Shown here: positions 27,951 through 37,800 of the stretch, piece after piece
Layout: each line of letters starts with the position of its first letter
How positions within the stretch are numbered: position 1 is the stretch's first letter
Assembly: GCF_023195885.1 (NCBI RefSeq)
Contig: NZ_JALPKO010000003.1
Span: forward strand, 336,102 to 400,101
DNA length: 64,000 bases
Direction of reading: 5' to 3'
Origin: Methylonatrum kenyense
GTDB lineage: Bacteria > Pseudomonadota > Gammaproteobacteria > Nitrococcales > Aquisalimonadaceae
Made by a program: the position numbers and the translations under genes
The notes under the pieces: model-generated
The model's input: the letters and a program-made list of their open reading frames with translations, nothing else
The model's database searches: none
What the model was told of the DNA's origin: nothing

Positions 27951-29135
27951 CTACAGTTTGTCGAGCGCTTGCTTGAGGTCGGCCCGTAGATCGTCGACGT
28001 CCTCCAGCCCGATGGAGAGCCGGACGAGCTGCTCCCGAATGCCGCGCCGCTCCCGCTCCGCGGGGCTTAGGTCCGTGTGGCTGGTCACCGCTGGTTGCGT
28101 TACCAGGCTCTCCACGCCGCCTAGGCTTGGCGCGTTGAGGAACAGTTCCAAGGCGTCCACGAACCGGGTGGCTTCGTCGACACCGCCGTCGATCTCGACG
28201 CCCAACATGCCGCCGAAGCCGGTCATCTGGCGCGTGGCCACGGAGTGGCCGGGGCTCGAAGGCAGGCCGGGGTAGTGCACGCGCGCCACGTGCGGGTGCG
28301 CCTCCAGGACTTCGGCGAGTTGCGCGGCGCTGGCGTTGTGGCGCTCGACCCGGATGAACAGCGTCTTTAGGCTGCGCGAGAGCAGGGCGGCGGTCTCTGG
28401 CGCGGGAGCCTGGCCGAACTGCTTGCGCCAGCCGCGCAACGGAGCCATCCCCTGGGCCGTCCCGAGGGCCACGCCGGCGGTCAGGTCGCTGTGGCCGCCA
28501 AGGTACTTGGTGGCGCTGTGCAGCACGATGTCAGCGCCCCACTTCATTGGCTGTTGGTTCACGGGGGTCGCGAAGGTGTTGTCCACCGCGAGCAGGGCGC
28601 CGAAGCGGTGTGCGGTCCCGGCCAGGTGCTCCAGGTCGTGGACGGCCAGGTCGGGGTTGCTCGGGGTCTCGGTCAGGACAAGACCGAAACCTTCCGCCAA
28701 TACGTCGGGCAATTCCGCGACGGCGTCGGAACCGAGCAGACGGGTGGGAATACCGAGCTGTGGGAGCTGTCGTTCCAGTAACTCCTGCGTGCCGCCATAC
28801 AGGTTGCCGAACCCCGCGACCCCGGCGCGACCGACCCCGAGGCATGCCGCGGTGATGGCTGCCATCCCGGAGCTGAAGACCACGGCCTCTTCAGCGTCCT
28901 CCAGCTCCGCCAGCTGCTCCTCCACTGCGAGCAGCGTCGGGTTTTGGCCGTATCGGGTGTAGAGTCCCCGCGCCTCGCCGCTGCCGACCGCTGCAGCGAG
29001 CTGGGCGGTCCGCTCGAAGGCGAAGGTAGTCGCGGTGTAGATTGGGCCATGGGCCGCGCCGTGGGGGTCCCTAAGATCGGCACCATGAATGACCCTTGTG
29101 GCGCGGCTGCGCCGGGTGGCGTTTGAATCACGCAT
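27951..29135 (-). CDS. Cys/Met-metabolism PLP enzyme (trans-sulfuration family)
   Basis: A 394-residue PLP-dependent enzyme. Expected segments are in order: TRYGQNPT (phosphate-binding of the neighbouring subunit), VVFSSGMAAI, VDNTFATP and SATKYLGGHSDLTAG with the PLP-binding lysine. Candidates are cystathionine gamma-synthase, gamma-lyase, O-acetylhomoserine sulfhydrylase or methionine gamma-lyase; the sequence alone does not separate them. Confidence 0.92.
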   Translation of the reverse strand: MRDSNATRRSRATRVIHGADLRDPHGAAHGPIYTATTFAFERTAQLAAAVGSGEARGLYTRYGQNPTLLAVEEQLAELEDAEEAVVFSSGMAAITAACLGVGRAGVAGFGNLYGGTQELLERQLPQLGIPTRLLGSDAVAELPDVLAEGFGLVLTETPSNPDLAVHDLEHLAGTAHRFGALLAVDNTFATPVNQQPMKWGADIVLHSATKYLGGHSDLTAGVALGTAQGMAPLRGWRKQFGQAPAPETAALLSRSLKTLFIRVERHNASAAQLAEVLEAHPHVARVHYPGLPSSPGHSVATRQMTGFGGMLGVEIDGGVDEATRFVDALELFLNAPSLGGVESLVTQPAVTSHTDLSPAERERRGIREQLVRLSIGLEDVDDLRADLKQALDKL

Positions 29136-29656
29136 TGCTTCATTCCCCTTTCAAGACCAGGCACAGCGTGCCTGTCTACCCAACCGATGGAAACGTGGGT
29201 TGACGGGGGATCATGCTCGAAAAAAGTACTATCTCCAATATTGCAAAAAGAATTTGTATTGGTTCGTCATGGCTCCGGTCTCTCAGGCCGTGGAGCCTCC
29301 TCAAAACCCGGGGGTGGTTCAGCCATCTTTTGGTTGGCAACACACACCGTCCGCGACGTGGAGCCGAATTTCTGGTGGCCGGCTACCGTGAGCCCAGGTA
29401 AGGCCCTGCGCTGCCAACTTTCGGGGCACGGGCCGTCGTCCAATTTTTAATCTTCGCCTCGCTGGTTTATTCCGTTAAGAATTCGACAAGAGGGAATATT
29501 TTTTGGAAGAATGGACTGCTTTGCCCCGTTATGATTAGCGAATAAAGAAAAAACATGAATTAATATTATCCACCGTTGTTCTTAAAATAATATGTAGCTC
29601 CCTGGCGGGTAAAGGGTGAGGACACCTCAGATGATAAAAAGCGGAGTGCAAAGCCC
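29136..29656. other. AT-rich intergenic region without a recognisable gene
   Basis: The 520 bases turn progressively AT-rich from about 29210, in clear contrast with the gene to the left. Short open frames here have no coding character. TATTATC-like and TTATGATTAG segments before 29600 could hold the promoter of the hydrolase at 29657. The composition break marks the left side of a likely acquired segment. Confidence 0.6.
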
Positions 29657-31204
29657 ATGTTTAATAAAAACCCTTCTCGCAGCCCACCAAACTGTTTTTG
29701 CGCTGAGTCGTCGACCCGATCGCGAAAAAATTTAAACGTAATTTCCCACTTTAATTCCACTCTCCTGCGATCAACAGCCTATAGTCTGCTAACTGCGGCC
29801 TTGGTTTCAGGCACCATGGCGGGAGGACTTGCGTGGGCCGACCCGGCAGAGCCCGTTAACCCGCTGGAACGACGATTCCTCTCCGGGCCGCCGCTGAGCA
29901 TTTGTGATCAGGGGTCGTTTTTTGTCGGTGGCGTCCCCAAGATTACCAATTTCGCTGGCGCGAGTGAGGGGCCACCGCAGCAAATCATTATTGGTCAGGC
30001 CTACGTTCAGTTCCAGATCCCGTCCGTAAGACGGCAATGGCCATTAATCATGGTGCATGGGTCAACGCACACCGGCGCCGCGCTGGATTCGACGCCGGAC
30101 GGAAACGAGGGTTGGTTGCCACAAGCTGTGCGCAACAACCTTGCGACCTTCATCGTTGATCAGCCGGGACGTGGACGCTCCGGCTTTGACCATTCCGTCC
30201 TCCACGAAGCGCGGGAGACAGGTAACCTGGATTTAATCCCAACATTCGGCAGGATCACCGATAATCAGGCATGGACAATCTGGTTTGGCCACTTGCTTCC
30301 GTCGGGTTCAACGATCCTCGATGGCACGATGATTCCCCATGGCGGGCCAGGTGATCCTGATCCACCAGAAACGGATCCGCCATCCGAGGCCCATGGAGAT
30401 TATCCACCGGCTTATCCGATTCCACCGGTACCCAGATCAATTGATTCAGACCTTGAAATGCGTGCGGGCGCCATCGGCCCGGCCCCGAATCCCGATAACA
30501 ACCCCTACCTGGCGCTCAACTACAATAAGCAGCTGGTGCCGAATGCAGAGGCCACTTTGCCGCGGTCCACTTGCGCGGCATGCGATCCCATGGACGTTGC
30601 CCCAGACAGCACGTGGTCATCCCGAGCCATGGCGGACCTGGTTGAACATCTTGGTGGCGCGATCGTCTCGCCCCACTCACAGTCCGGCATCCATTTATTG
30701 CATATGATCCGGATATTGAAGGAGAGGGGGACGTTACACCTCGTGCAGGGAATAATTATTCCCGAGTCCAATATCGGACTGTCCAACTTGGTGAATGCTG
30801 GCATTACACCAGGGGATTTCGATCACATTCCGTTCCTGCTTATGAATGGAGACTACCGCACTGGAGCCGCACGTGATAGGCAACGTGAAATGGTTGCTGC
30901 GATAAATGCAAGTCCTACTCGTTCGGTGGGGCCGGCGGTCTATGTGGACCTGGATCACCCGGACTTTGAAGGGCGATTCCACGGCACAACTCACATGATG
31001 ATGCTGGGTACTAACGCCAGCGACATATTCGATTTTGCCTTGGAGTGGGCAGATGAGAATATACCCAACCCCACGGGGATTCCTTGCCCTGCGGGCCCGG
31101 GAGATCGTGGTGCTCCACCGCCCCATGCCGGCACTCAGGGTCCACCGCCTCATGCCGGCACCCAGGGCCCACCTCCCCATGCTCGGGGGCGCCAGGACCG
31201 CTAG
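29657..31204 (+). CDS. Secreted alpha/beta hydrolase with Pro/His-rich C-terminal repeats
   Basis: About 515 residues. An unusually long basic N-terminus precedes a hydrophobic stretch (YSLLTAALVSGTMAGGLAWADP) that reads as a signal peptide. The hydrolase core shows an oxyanion strand (WPLIMVHGSTHTG), a nucleophile elbow with Ser341 in SPHSQSG and a late histidine region (FHGTTHMMML). An extended Pro/Asp-rich insert lies near 225-260. The C-terminus carries a 9-residue PPPHAGTQG repeat (487-495, 496-504, then PPPHA). It belongs to the same family as the divergent hydrolase at 31435-32535. Substrate unknown; esterase activity is likely. Confidence 0.82.
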   Translation: MFNKNPSRSPPNCFCAESSTRSRKNLNVISHFNSTLLRSTAYSLLTAALVSGTMAGGLAWADPAEPVNPLERRFLSGPPLSICDQGSFFVGGVPKITNFAGASEGPPQQIIIGQAYVQFQIPSVRRQWPLIMVHGSTHTGAALDSTPDGNEGWLPQAVRNNLATFIVDQPGRGRSGFDHSVLHEARETGNLDLIPTFGRITDNQAWTIWFGHLLPSGSTILDGTMIPHGGPGDPDPPETDPPSEAHGDYPPAYPIPPVPRSIDSDLEMRAGAIGPAPNPDNNPYLALNYNKQLVPNAEATLPRSTCAACDPMDVAPDSTWSSRAMADLVEHLGGAIVSPHSQSGIHLLHMIRILKERGTLHLVQGIIIPESNIGLSNLVNAGITPGDFDHIPFLLMNGDYRTGAARDRQREMVAAINASPTRSVGPAVYVDLDHPDFEGRFHGTTHMMMLGTNASDIFDFALEWADENIPNPTGIPCPAGPGDRGAPPPHAGTQGPPPHAGTQGPPPHARGRQDR

Positions 31205-31236
31205 ATCAAACGGCCAGGGCGATTCACCTTCTTAAT

Positions 31237-31273
31237 CACGGCGCCTGCTATCTGCGGGCGCCGTGTTTCTTTT
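31237..31273 (+). terminator. Rho-independent terminator after the first hydrolase
   Basis: A 9-bp stem CACGGCGCC (31237-31245) with GGCGCCGTG (31257-31265) is followed by TTTCTTTT. It lies 33 bases after the stop. Confidence 0.85.
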
Positions 31274-31380
31274 GATCGAACTATATTGACCTTAAGCGGT
31301 CGGGCCTGAGACCCAATTACCGTTGGCACCGCGAGCGAGGGTGGAGGAGAGAGGCCGTCAGGAGAGGGCTGAAAGATGAA

Positions 31381-31406
31381 GCCCTGCGGCCCATTGGGCG
31401 CAGGGC
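31381..31406 (-). terminator. Hairpin after the second hydrolase
   Basis: GCCCTGCG (31381-31388) pairs exactly with CGCAGGGC (31399-31406). It lies just beyond the stop of the leftward hydrolase. The T-run on the minus strand is weak, so efficient termination is uncertain. Confidence 0.55.
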
Positions 31407-31434
31407 TGCAAAAGCCAATGCGTTTAACGATAGT

Positions 31435-32535
31435 TCAACGATTACGACCGACGCCGCGCCCTCGACGTTCTACATTTTCACTAATCCAGTCGATGATCAG
31501 GTCCGCAATCTGATCGCTATTCAAGTCGTTCATTAGCATATGACTGTTACCGAAGATTCCCATCGCTGGTGGGTACAGCATTTCCGCGTTACCACCTGCC
31601 GAGTTGACACGCTCGATGAATATATTGCAGTTATCAAATGCAGCTTGCCAGGTTGTACCGGCAAGATGGTCGCCGAAAACGACTTGAATTGGCACTGTTG
31701 CGAGTGTCGCAATCTCGTCGTCGGTGTAGATATTGGCGTTACACCCACCTGCGGGTTCAAGCAGCACCGCGCCGCGAATCCCGGCAGGGTCAATAAGTGC
31801 GGCTTCAAGTGGAAATCTTCCTGACTGGGAAAATCCGGCAAGTACCGCTCCGTCCAGCTTTGCGGCCAGCTCGGCCATTGCTTGCCAGTTGGGATCCGGG
31901 CTGGGCAGGAGTGCGTTCAATGTTGTTGTTTGTTGCTTGGCGAATTCGTCCAAGGCTTCAATTGGAAACTGCGTGTCCGGAAAAGGAATGCCGGGTTGTG
32001 GTCCAAATCGAAACGCCGTCCATGCGAACTCATTGCTCGTCCTGTTCATCAGAGGCAACTCGTCTGGAGGAAGCAGGCCTGCGCGGACTTGGTTGAACAA
32101 CGAAACATCGTGCGTAGAACGACCACGCGCAGCTTGATCAGGAATGTATGTGGGGTAGCCCTCTCGAACAAAGTACTCGAACCAGCCCATGCGACCATCA
32201 GGTTGCGTATCGTAGTTTTTCCCGCTTAAGCCTCCGCCGTGAACCAGTACCACAGGGACCTTCTGGCGCCCCTGAGGTACCATGTACTGAACGTACATTT
32301 GATTGACCATGGTGTGACCGGTTCGCGAGTCCGTTCCCAGAGCATCTGAGAAGATTAGGTCGCCGCCGACATAGAAGCTGCCAACAGACTCGAGAACTAG
32401 TGGTGGTTTGCTTTCTTCAAGGGTTTCGAATTGCTGCGCGCTCGCCACGCCGGCGACGCTCAGGCTCCCGGCCATTGCAAGAGCGATGGCTATTGAGGTT
32501 TTTTTGCTTATAGAATCTGTGTTTCCGCTTTTCAT
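31435..32535 (-). CDS. Secreted alpha/beta hydrolase
   Basis: A 366-residue protein with a clear signal peptide (cleavage after about residue 33, VASAQ). The core shows VPVVLVHGGGLSG (oxyanion region), nucleophile Ser236 in AGFSQSGRFP, and a late histidine in FGNSHMLMNDLNSDQIADL. It shares the SFYVGGD start, TQPDGRMGW and SQSG segments with the hydrolase at 29657, so the two are paralogues facing each other. The AraC gene next to it, read in the same direction, is a probable regulator. Substrate unknown. Confidence 0.85.
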   Translation of the reverse strand: MKSGNTDSISKKTSIAIALAMAGSLSVAGVASAQQFETLEESKPPLVLESVGSFYVGGDLIFSDALGTDSRTGHTMVNQMYVQYMVPQGRQKVPVVLVHGGGLSGKNYDTQPDGRMGWFEYFVREGYPTYIPDQAARGRSTHDVSLFNQVRAGLLPPDELPLMNRTSNEFAWTAFRFGPQPGIPFPDTQFPIEALDEFAKQQTTTLNALLPSPDPNWQAMAELAAKLDGAVLAGFSQSGRFPLEAALIDPAGIRGAVLLEPAGGCNANIYTDDEIATLATVPIQVVFGDHLAGTTWQAAFDNCNIFIERVNSAGGNAEMLYPPAMGIFGNSHMLMNDLNSDQIADLIIDWISENVERRGRGVGRNR

Positions 32536-32718
32536 AACGACCTCGGCGATTACTGACGATTAGGATGGTTCACTGTTTGGTGCGCAAGCATTTGCTCGCG
32601 TCGATCAGAGTGACGCCGAAGTAAAAAAAATTCTATCAGATTAAATTTGACATTTTTCAAAAAAATTTTTCTAAAACACAGGGCTGTGCAATATAGATAA
32701 AATATCTTTTTTCGTCGT
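32536..32718. other. AT-rich intergenic region, promoter of the second hydrolase
   Basis: Long A and T runs (32620-32710) lie between the AraC gene stop and the hydrolase start. No coding frame is seen. It probably holds the hydrolase promoter and AraC operator. Confidence 0.5.
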
Positions 32719-33612
32719 TCAGTTTGTCCCCGATGCCCTGTATTTTTTTGGTGTAACTCCCGTCATCCTTTTGAAAACAGAGGTGAAGTGACTCTGGCTC
32801 GAGAACCCGAGATCTAAGGCAATTTCAACAATGCATGAACTCCTTAACGTCAGGAGGCGTTTGGCTTTCTCAATACGCCTCTGAATGACGTACTGATGAG
32901 GTGTTGTGCCAACCGATTCATGGAACATGAGGCAAAAGCGCTGTGCACTCATGTTTTTTAAGGCAGCGATCCTCTTAAGCGATAAATCACCGCCAAGGTT
33001 TCGTTCGATGTAATCTAGAATTTCCTTGAGTGCCTGTTGGCATAACTCATTGCGAGAAGGTATCGGCCGTCGATTTTCTCGCCGATATCGATGGATGAGC
33101 AAGCATATGAGGGCCGTGGATAACGATTGTCCGTACAGATGGCCCGATAGGCATCCGGTACTGATCTCGGCGGCAATGCTTCGAAGGAGCGTTTCAATAC
33201 GCTCGTCGTTAAATGCCGGATGATGTTGGAGGTTTACGTTGGCGATGGTCTCATGATTGTCGAGGTGTTCCATTAGCCAAACGTCTTCAAGTTCCACCAG
33301 TAAAACCTCGGTGGAACCGACCCATGTTATCGGGGATGCCTCGTAGGCGCGGGGCCAGATGCCAATACATCCAGGTCTGGTCGTGATTTTGTGACTGACT
33401 CCTGATGACCGATACCTAAGCGAGACTGTTCCCTGGAGGGTAAGCGCGATGTAAGTCCGGGGCCACCGCAGGTAATCAATCGGCAACGTCGTTGTGAATC
33501 GGGCCCAACGGGCAGGCAGTCCACCCCAGCGAAGCCCAGAAGTTGAGACCAATGTCTGACCAAGTTCTACCGGTGACGACAACGCGCCTTTCGAGGCAGG
33601 TTGGGCGATCAT
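32719..33612 (-). CDS. AraC-family transcriptional regulator
   Basis: A 297-residue regulator: an N-terminal ligand/cupin-like domain and a C-terminal double helix-turn-helix (GGDLSLKRIAALKNMSAQRFCLMFHESVGTTPHQYVIQRRIEKAKRLL, then SIVEIALDLGFSSQSHFTSVFKRMTGVTPKKYR). The ATG at 33612 with GGGGGAAA upstream is preferred to the far-upstream start at 33861. It lies upstream of and parallel to the second hydrolase and may control both hydrolases. Confidence 0.88.
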   Translation of the reverse strand: MIAQPASKGALSSPVELGQTLVSTSGLRWGGLPARWARFTTTLPIDYLRWPRTYIALTLQGTVSLRYRSSGVSHKITTRPGCIGIWPRAYEASPITWVGSTEVLLVELEDVWLMEHLDNHETIANVNLQHHPAFNDERIETLLRSIAAEISTGCLSGHLYGQSLSTALICLLIHRYRRENRRPIPSRNELCQQALKEILDYIERNLGGDLSLKRIAALKNMSAQRFCLMFHESVGTTPHQYVIQRRIEKAKRLLTLRSSCIVEIALDLGFSSQSHFTSVFKRMTGVTPKKYRASGTN

Positions 33613-34171
33613 GGTTTCCCCCAGCTTACATGATCGTTGATTGTTGACCTGCCAGTTGAAGCGCCGTGGCGCGACCGACAGTGGGCACGTCAGTGATTCG
33701 GCGTTACTGTCATGCAGAGGATTCCCGGACGGCAATGGGCCGGACAAGCGAATCCCAATTTCCCCGAGTGAGTATAGACAAAAGTCGTAGGGCGATGGTC
33801 GACAAAACTTAACATAATATACAATATACGCAGTAACAAAAGCCCTATTCGTTTCAACCACTTATTGGTATTGGTAATTCCAGTTCAAAAGTGAATTTTG
33901 ACGACAAGTGCCGCAAGAGACTGAAATCGCGGTCACCTTACTAAGAGGTTGCGCCCGCGCGTAGCGCGCCACCCCACCGCGAGGTGTACCAGCAGCCTCG
34001 TCTTCATTCACCCGGCTCTCCTAAGAACCAGAAGTCGAGGCCGAACTCCTTTGCTTTTTTTCAGCTTCTCATCGGCGCTCTCGGCGGCGATATCGATTGT
34101 GCGCGTATTCTTTTGTGAACGAGCTTGTTCCTTACCTGGACCAACCCCTGCGTCTGGTTCGCAGTTTGAAG
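33613..34171. other. Intergenic region between AraC gene and defence island
   Basis: No convincing gene is seen. The left part is AT-rich and should contain the AraC promoter. A GCGCGTAGCGCGC palindrome occurs at about 33957. I found no tRNA or recognisable attachment site. Confidence 0.5.
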
Positions 34172-34648
34172 TCAGGCAATCTCAATAACACCAACCGAGA
34201 CATACGCAAGGCAAAACATTCCGGTCACGAACGCAGCTATACCTAGAACACCAAGCCCCCAGATCAAGGTGTCGGCAATGCCTGGTGTCCCCGAGGTGTC
34301 TAGATCTTCGCCATCAAGCTTTTTGCGCCATCGTTCGGCGAAGGAGTAATCGCGCCAGATGATGGTGAGAAGGCAGAGCACAAGGGAGATTATTGCTAGA
34401 AACAAGGCAACCCATCCCCATTTGAGCACATCCAGAAGTACAGAGGTGAGTGTTGGCGCTGTTTGGCTGGTGAATATGCCGATGGAGACGGTCAATGCCC
34501 CACCGCTCAAAACAAAGACGGCTTTTGCTAACGAGTCCGCCCGCTTACGAGTGTCCTCGGTTAGCGCATTGAATAGTTCAAGATCATCTGCCATGAGTTT
34601 GTTTACGCTCTTCCTTGCCTCACACCCAGCTTCGGTGGCGTCGCACAT
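34172..34648 (-). CDS. Small membrane protein next to SIR2-HerA, function unknown
   Basis: About 158 residues from the ATG at 34648 (MCDATEAG); the ATG at 34594 (MADDLELF) is an equally possible start. A short charged N-terminal helix is followed by about four hydrophobic segments: AKAVFVLSGGALTVSIGIF, VLKWGWVALFLAIISLVLCLLTIIW, TLIWGLGVLGIAAFVTGMF and a final AYVSVGVIEIA. The layout, with a charged loop between helix pairs, resembles small membrane effectors. It is read in the same direction as HerA and SIR2, 85 bases or more downstream, so it may be a third component. No family is recognised. Confidence 0.68.
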   Translation of the reverse strand: MCDATEAGCEARKSVNKLMADDLELFNALTEDTRKRADSLAKAVFVLSGGALTVSIGIFTSQTAPTLTSVLLDVLKWGWVALFLAIISLVLCLLTIIWRDYSFAERWRKKLDGEDLDTSGTPGIADTLIWGLGVLGIAAFVTGMFCLAYVSVGVIEIA

Positions 34649-34733
34649 CCTGTCGCTGCATGCTGCAGTTATGTCGGGCCATTTCCATCGTTGGCTTCGC
34701 CAATCATCTCCCAGGCCCAAGATATTGCCGCAC

Positions 34734-36500
34734 TCACCTCTCCACTTTTGACGGCTTGACTGCCCAATGCTCCTGATATTTTGGGCCATCTGATCTTGGC
34801 TTGACGCCGGGCGCACGGATCTGGATCGTCAGCGGGATCGGGAAATCCGTACCGATGATTGCCGCCTCGCCGGGACGGAGATTTGGCAGGAATGCCGAAG
34901 CCGCCCGGTCGATCTCACCGCAGGCTCGCTCCACCACTTCACGGTCACGGTCGTTGGTAAGCCGGTGCACGATCAGAGTGCCCATCTGGCTCAGAACGCC
35001 TTCGGTGACATCACGCGGCCGTTGGCTGGCCAGACAAATATTCAGGCCGTACTTGCGGCCCTCCTTGGCTATCACTTCGAAGGCATCGAGCCTAGAGGCA
35101 TAGTCTTCAGCGCCGATCTGACGACCGAGAAAATTATGTGCTTCGTCCACCAGAAGCACCGTTGGGCGATTCTGAAACGATCCAGCGCGAGCCTTGGTCA
35201 ACAGGTGCCGACCGATGACATTGGCGATTATTTCACGGGCGTGAAATTCATAGGCAATCCCGCTGAGGCAGATTCTGAGTAGGTTGTGGCCCCCATCGAT
35301 GAAGTCATCGATCTGTTGGGTTAACGCAATTCCCGTGTCCGGCTGGAACACGCACTTGAATGCGGGGGATGCCAAGACCCCGTTGATGCGTGCCACGAGT
35401 GACAGGCAGTAGGAAAAATTGCCGTCCTCACGTCCCCATTTTGTGGGATCCTTCTCCCCTTGCCTGGCACCAAAACCTTCCGGATAGACGCACTCCTGCT
35501 CTATCTGTTTGACCAGTAATCTCACATCGAAGGGCTGGCGCGGATCGTCCAGCCTGCTCGACACATCTTGCTCCATCTCCGCCGCTTCAATATCCGTCTT
35601 CGATTTATTGATCTTCTCGATGACGCCATCCGTTGCAAGACCGGGTCTCAGGTTGGCAAGCCGCAGACTTCTAATCGCCGCTCGGAGTTTCGGCCCCTGA
35701 ACTTTGCCTGCTGGCTCGAACAGCGCAGTGAAGTCCGACTCCAGAAAAGATGTCGGTGGCAACGAGCAAGAAGTGGATGCAGCCGCCTTCTCTATGGGGT
35801 GGCCCAGATGGCAGTGGACGACATTATCTCCTGCGAAGTTCCGGTACTCACCGGTGGCGTCGATCAAAATCAGCTTCGCTTGGGATCGCAGGCATTCCTC
35901 GATGATTCGCGCTGTCGTCCAGCTTTTACCGCCTCCGGTTGCGCCGAGAATCGCGCAATGACGGCCGAACAGCCGCTCAGGCTTTACGGTGACAGCACTC
36001 CTCTGCGCCACATCGATCGCGCCGAGGTTCAGGACCACGGGCTCCCTGTCATCAGCATCGTGTTCCATCAGGCGGGGCAGCAGTGCGAGAAACCGATGCG
36101 GGGCAGCGTAGATCCGATCTCCGAGGCGCGGGTAGGCGTCGACGCCTGCGGTGACTTGCAGGTCATCCATGGCAACACAGCCTAGTAACTGAATCTGGCC
36201 CAGTGCGTCCAGATCACTATTTCCTGAGAAGTCGCGCCGGATATTGCGCCGCTCTGGTTCCCGCAGGCGGACTTCAGCGATGCGCCCCAGCAGAAGGCTT
36301 TGTTGGCCCTCGATAAGAACAAACTCGCTGACTTCGCCCAGGCCGTAGCGGGCACCGGCAAAATGAGAACCACTCGGATTGCCAGCTACGCTGAGATTGA
36401 CGCCCACTCTTTGGGCAGTAATCGAGGAGGCCACCCCAAGAAATAGTTCAGGCCGCAGCAATCCGTTTGGGAAGGTCTCATCGATGCACAACTTGCTCAC
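34734..36500 (-). CDS. HerA-type hexameric ATPase of a SIR2-HerA defence pair
   Basis: A 588-residue HerA/FtsK-superfamily ATPase. It has a HAS-barrel-like N-terminal part (VSEFVLIEGQQSLLLGRIAEV), Walker A GATGGGKSW, Walker B TVLLVDEAHNFLG, a sensor NICLASQRPRDVTEGVLSQ and the arginine-rich TNDRDREVVERACGE. The start overlaps the SIR2 stop by four bases. In known SIR2-HerA (Nezha) systems HerA and SIR2 form a complex that depletes NAD+ and may act as a nuclease on infection. Confidence 0.9.
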   Translation of the reverse strand: MSKLCIDETFPNGLLRPELFLGVASSITAQRVGVNLSVAGNPSGSHFAGARYGLGEVSEFVLIEGQQSLLLGRIAEVRLREPERRNIRRDFSGNSDLDALGQIQLLGCVAMDDLQVTAGVDAYPRLGDRIYAAPHRFLALLPRLMEHDADDREPVVLNLGAIDVAQRSAVTVKPERLFGRHCAILGATGGGKSWTTARIIEECLRSQAKLILIDATGEYRNFAGDNVVHCHLGHPIEKAAASTSCSLPPTSFLESDFTALFEPAGKVQGPKLRAAIRSLRLANLRPGLATDGVIEKINKSKTDIEAAEMEQDVSSRLDDPRQPFDVRLLVKQIEQECVYPEGFGARQGEKDPTKWGREDGNFSYCLSLVARINGVLASPAFKCVFQPDTGIALTQQIDDFIDGGHNLLRICLSGIAYEFHAREIIANVIGRHLLTKARAGSFQNRPTVLLVDEAHNFLGRQIGAEDYASRLDAFEVIAKEGRKYGLNICLASQRPRDVTEGVLSQMGTLIVHRLTNDRDREVVERACGEIDRAASAFLPNLRPGEAAIIGTDFPIPLTIQIRAPGVKPRSDGPKYQEHWAVKPSKVER

Positions 36501-37678
36501 AGCTCTCTCGTCACGCCCTTGATGGCTTTCATTAGGGCGTCCGCCGGCGTCAACGATTTCAGGTCGGGGATCATCTCAGCGAATTCACAAAACGATGCGG
36601 TGATAAACCACACATCTTCACCACGATGACTCAGTCGGAACAGCCTTTTCCAGTGCGCATTATCTCCCGTTTCATTCGTGCGAGCCCCGGGATCTACCAC
36701 GATTAAACGCAAGTGGGGGTTCGACTCTACGGCACCTAGGAGTGGCTCGGCCAGATGATCGTCATTGAAGCCAAAGCCCACGGTCAGTAAACATGTATTC
36801 GGTTCGCGCACGGCGGCAAGATACTGAGCCATTGATTCGAGATGGGGTTGGGCGAAGCTCTGCTGGTACTTGCCCCGTGCGGGGTAGATCAGACAAGCCT
36901 CGTCAGGGGTCGGCTTGTCTTTCTCGCAAATAGTGCCGTCTTCGCCCTTCGCCCAGTTGACTGATCCGTGGAGCTTGTAGAGCAGGAACACGCCTTCCAG
37001 GTACTGGCCAAGGTCGTCGCCGCTTCGCGGTCGCCGGATGATGTCGTAGCCGAAGAACCTAGGGTCATAATGGCGAGGAGCCGTAAACGAGAATCCGTCG
37101 AGAGCTACGCCGCCAAGCGCGGCGGCAGCCCGTTCGTAACAGAGGTCATAGTTGGTCGTGAACACCTTCAGGCGTTGATCACGAACGCGCCGACGGGAGA
37201 GGCGATGCAGAAAAGTCTTGTGATCGTGTAGGTCCCCGGTGTCCAGGAATGTCGAGCATTCGTTTAGGATCACTTCCTTGCTGAAGTTCAAGAAGTTGCT
37301 GACGTGTTCATCCTGGTTCACCAGCAAGAAGGCCTCGACCCTGGATAGGAAGGCCTCAATATCCTTGTTCGCAAGGTCATGATTGACCTTCTCCGCGGTC
37401 CGCTTGGCGTCATCCGTCGGTTCTTCACCAACAGCGCGCTCCCAAAGGTCAAGCATGGATGGCCCGCCGGCTGATCGCGAACATCCGGATCCAGCGAGAA
37501 TCACAAGATGCTGCATTTGTAAGGACGCAAGCAGCGAATTCTTCAGCTCGTCCTTGGCTTTCCGCACCTCCTCTGGCTGATGACTCTCGTCGTGTGAGTT
37601 CCCAGCACCCAGCGCCTGCCAATCGTCCGAACCAGGTGTCCGTAAGGCAGGAACGGCTCTCTGCTCGTGCCTGATCAT
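36497..37678 (-). CDS. SIR2-domain NADase of a SIR2-HerA defence pair
   Basis: A 393-residue protein. SIR2-like NAD-binding motifs are in order: LVILAGSGCSRSAGGPS, VFTTNYDLCYE, the catalytic-histidine segment LLYKLHGSVNW and LLTVGFGFNDDHLAEPLL. In anti-phage proteins this domain cleaves NAD+ to stop phage growth. It overlaps herA (ATGA type), so they are co-translated. Identification as an anti-phage pair rests on known gene pairing; activity is inferred. Confidence 0.9.
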   Translation of the reverse strand: MIRHEQRAVPALRTPGSDDWQALGAGNSHDESHQPEEVRKAKDELKNSLLASLQMQHLVILAGSGCSRSAGGPSMLDLWERAVGEEPTDDAKRTAEKVNHDLANKDIEAFLSRVEAFLLVNQDEHVSNFLNFSKEVILNECSTFLDTGDLHDHKTFLHRLSRRRVRDQRLKVFTTNYDLCYERAAAALGGVALDGFSFTAPRHYDPRFFGYDIIRRPRSGDDLGQYLEGVFLLYKLHGSVNWAKGEDGTICEKDKPTPDEACLIYPARGKYQQSFAQPHLESMAQYLAAVREPNTCLLTVGFGFNDDHLAEPLLGAVESNPHLRLIVVDPGARTNETGDNAHWKRLFRLSHRGEDVWFITASFCEFAEMIPDLKSLTPADALMKAIKGVTREL

Positions 37679-37800
37679 TTGGCCTATGACCTCCTTCTCG
37701 GACAGCTAGGTTTCTCCGACGTAGTTAACCCGCGGCGCAGTCTCGACGGCGGGGCTGTCGGTGTCGGATTGAGCGCCCGGTTGGGTTTCCGGGCCAGAAT

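Noticed and set aside
33862..34171. tRNA gene or integration site in the gap before the defence island
   Set aside because: The short palindrome does not fold into a cloverleaf and no CCA-type acceptor or T-loop consensus is visible.
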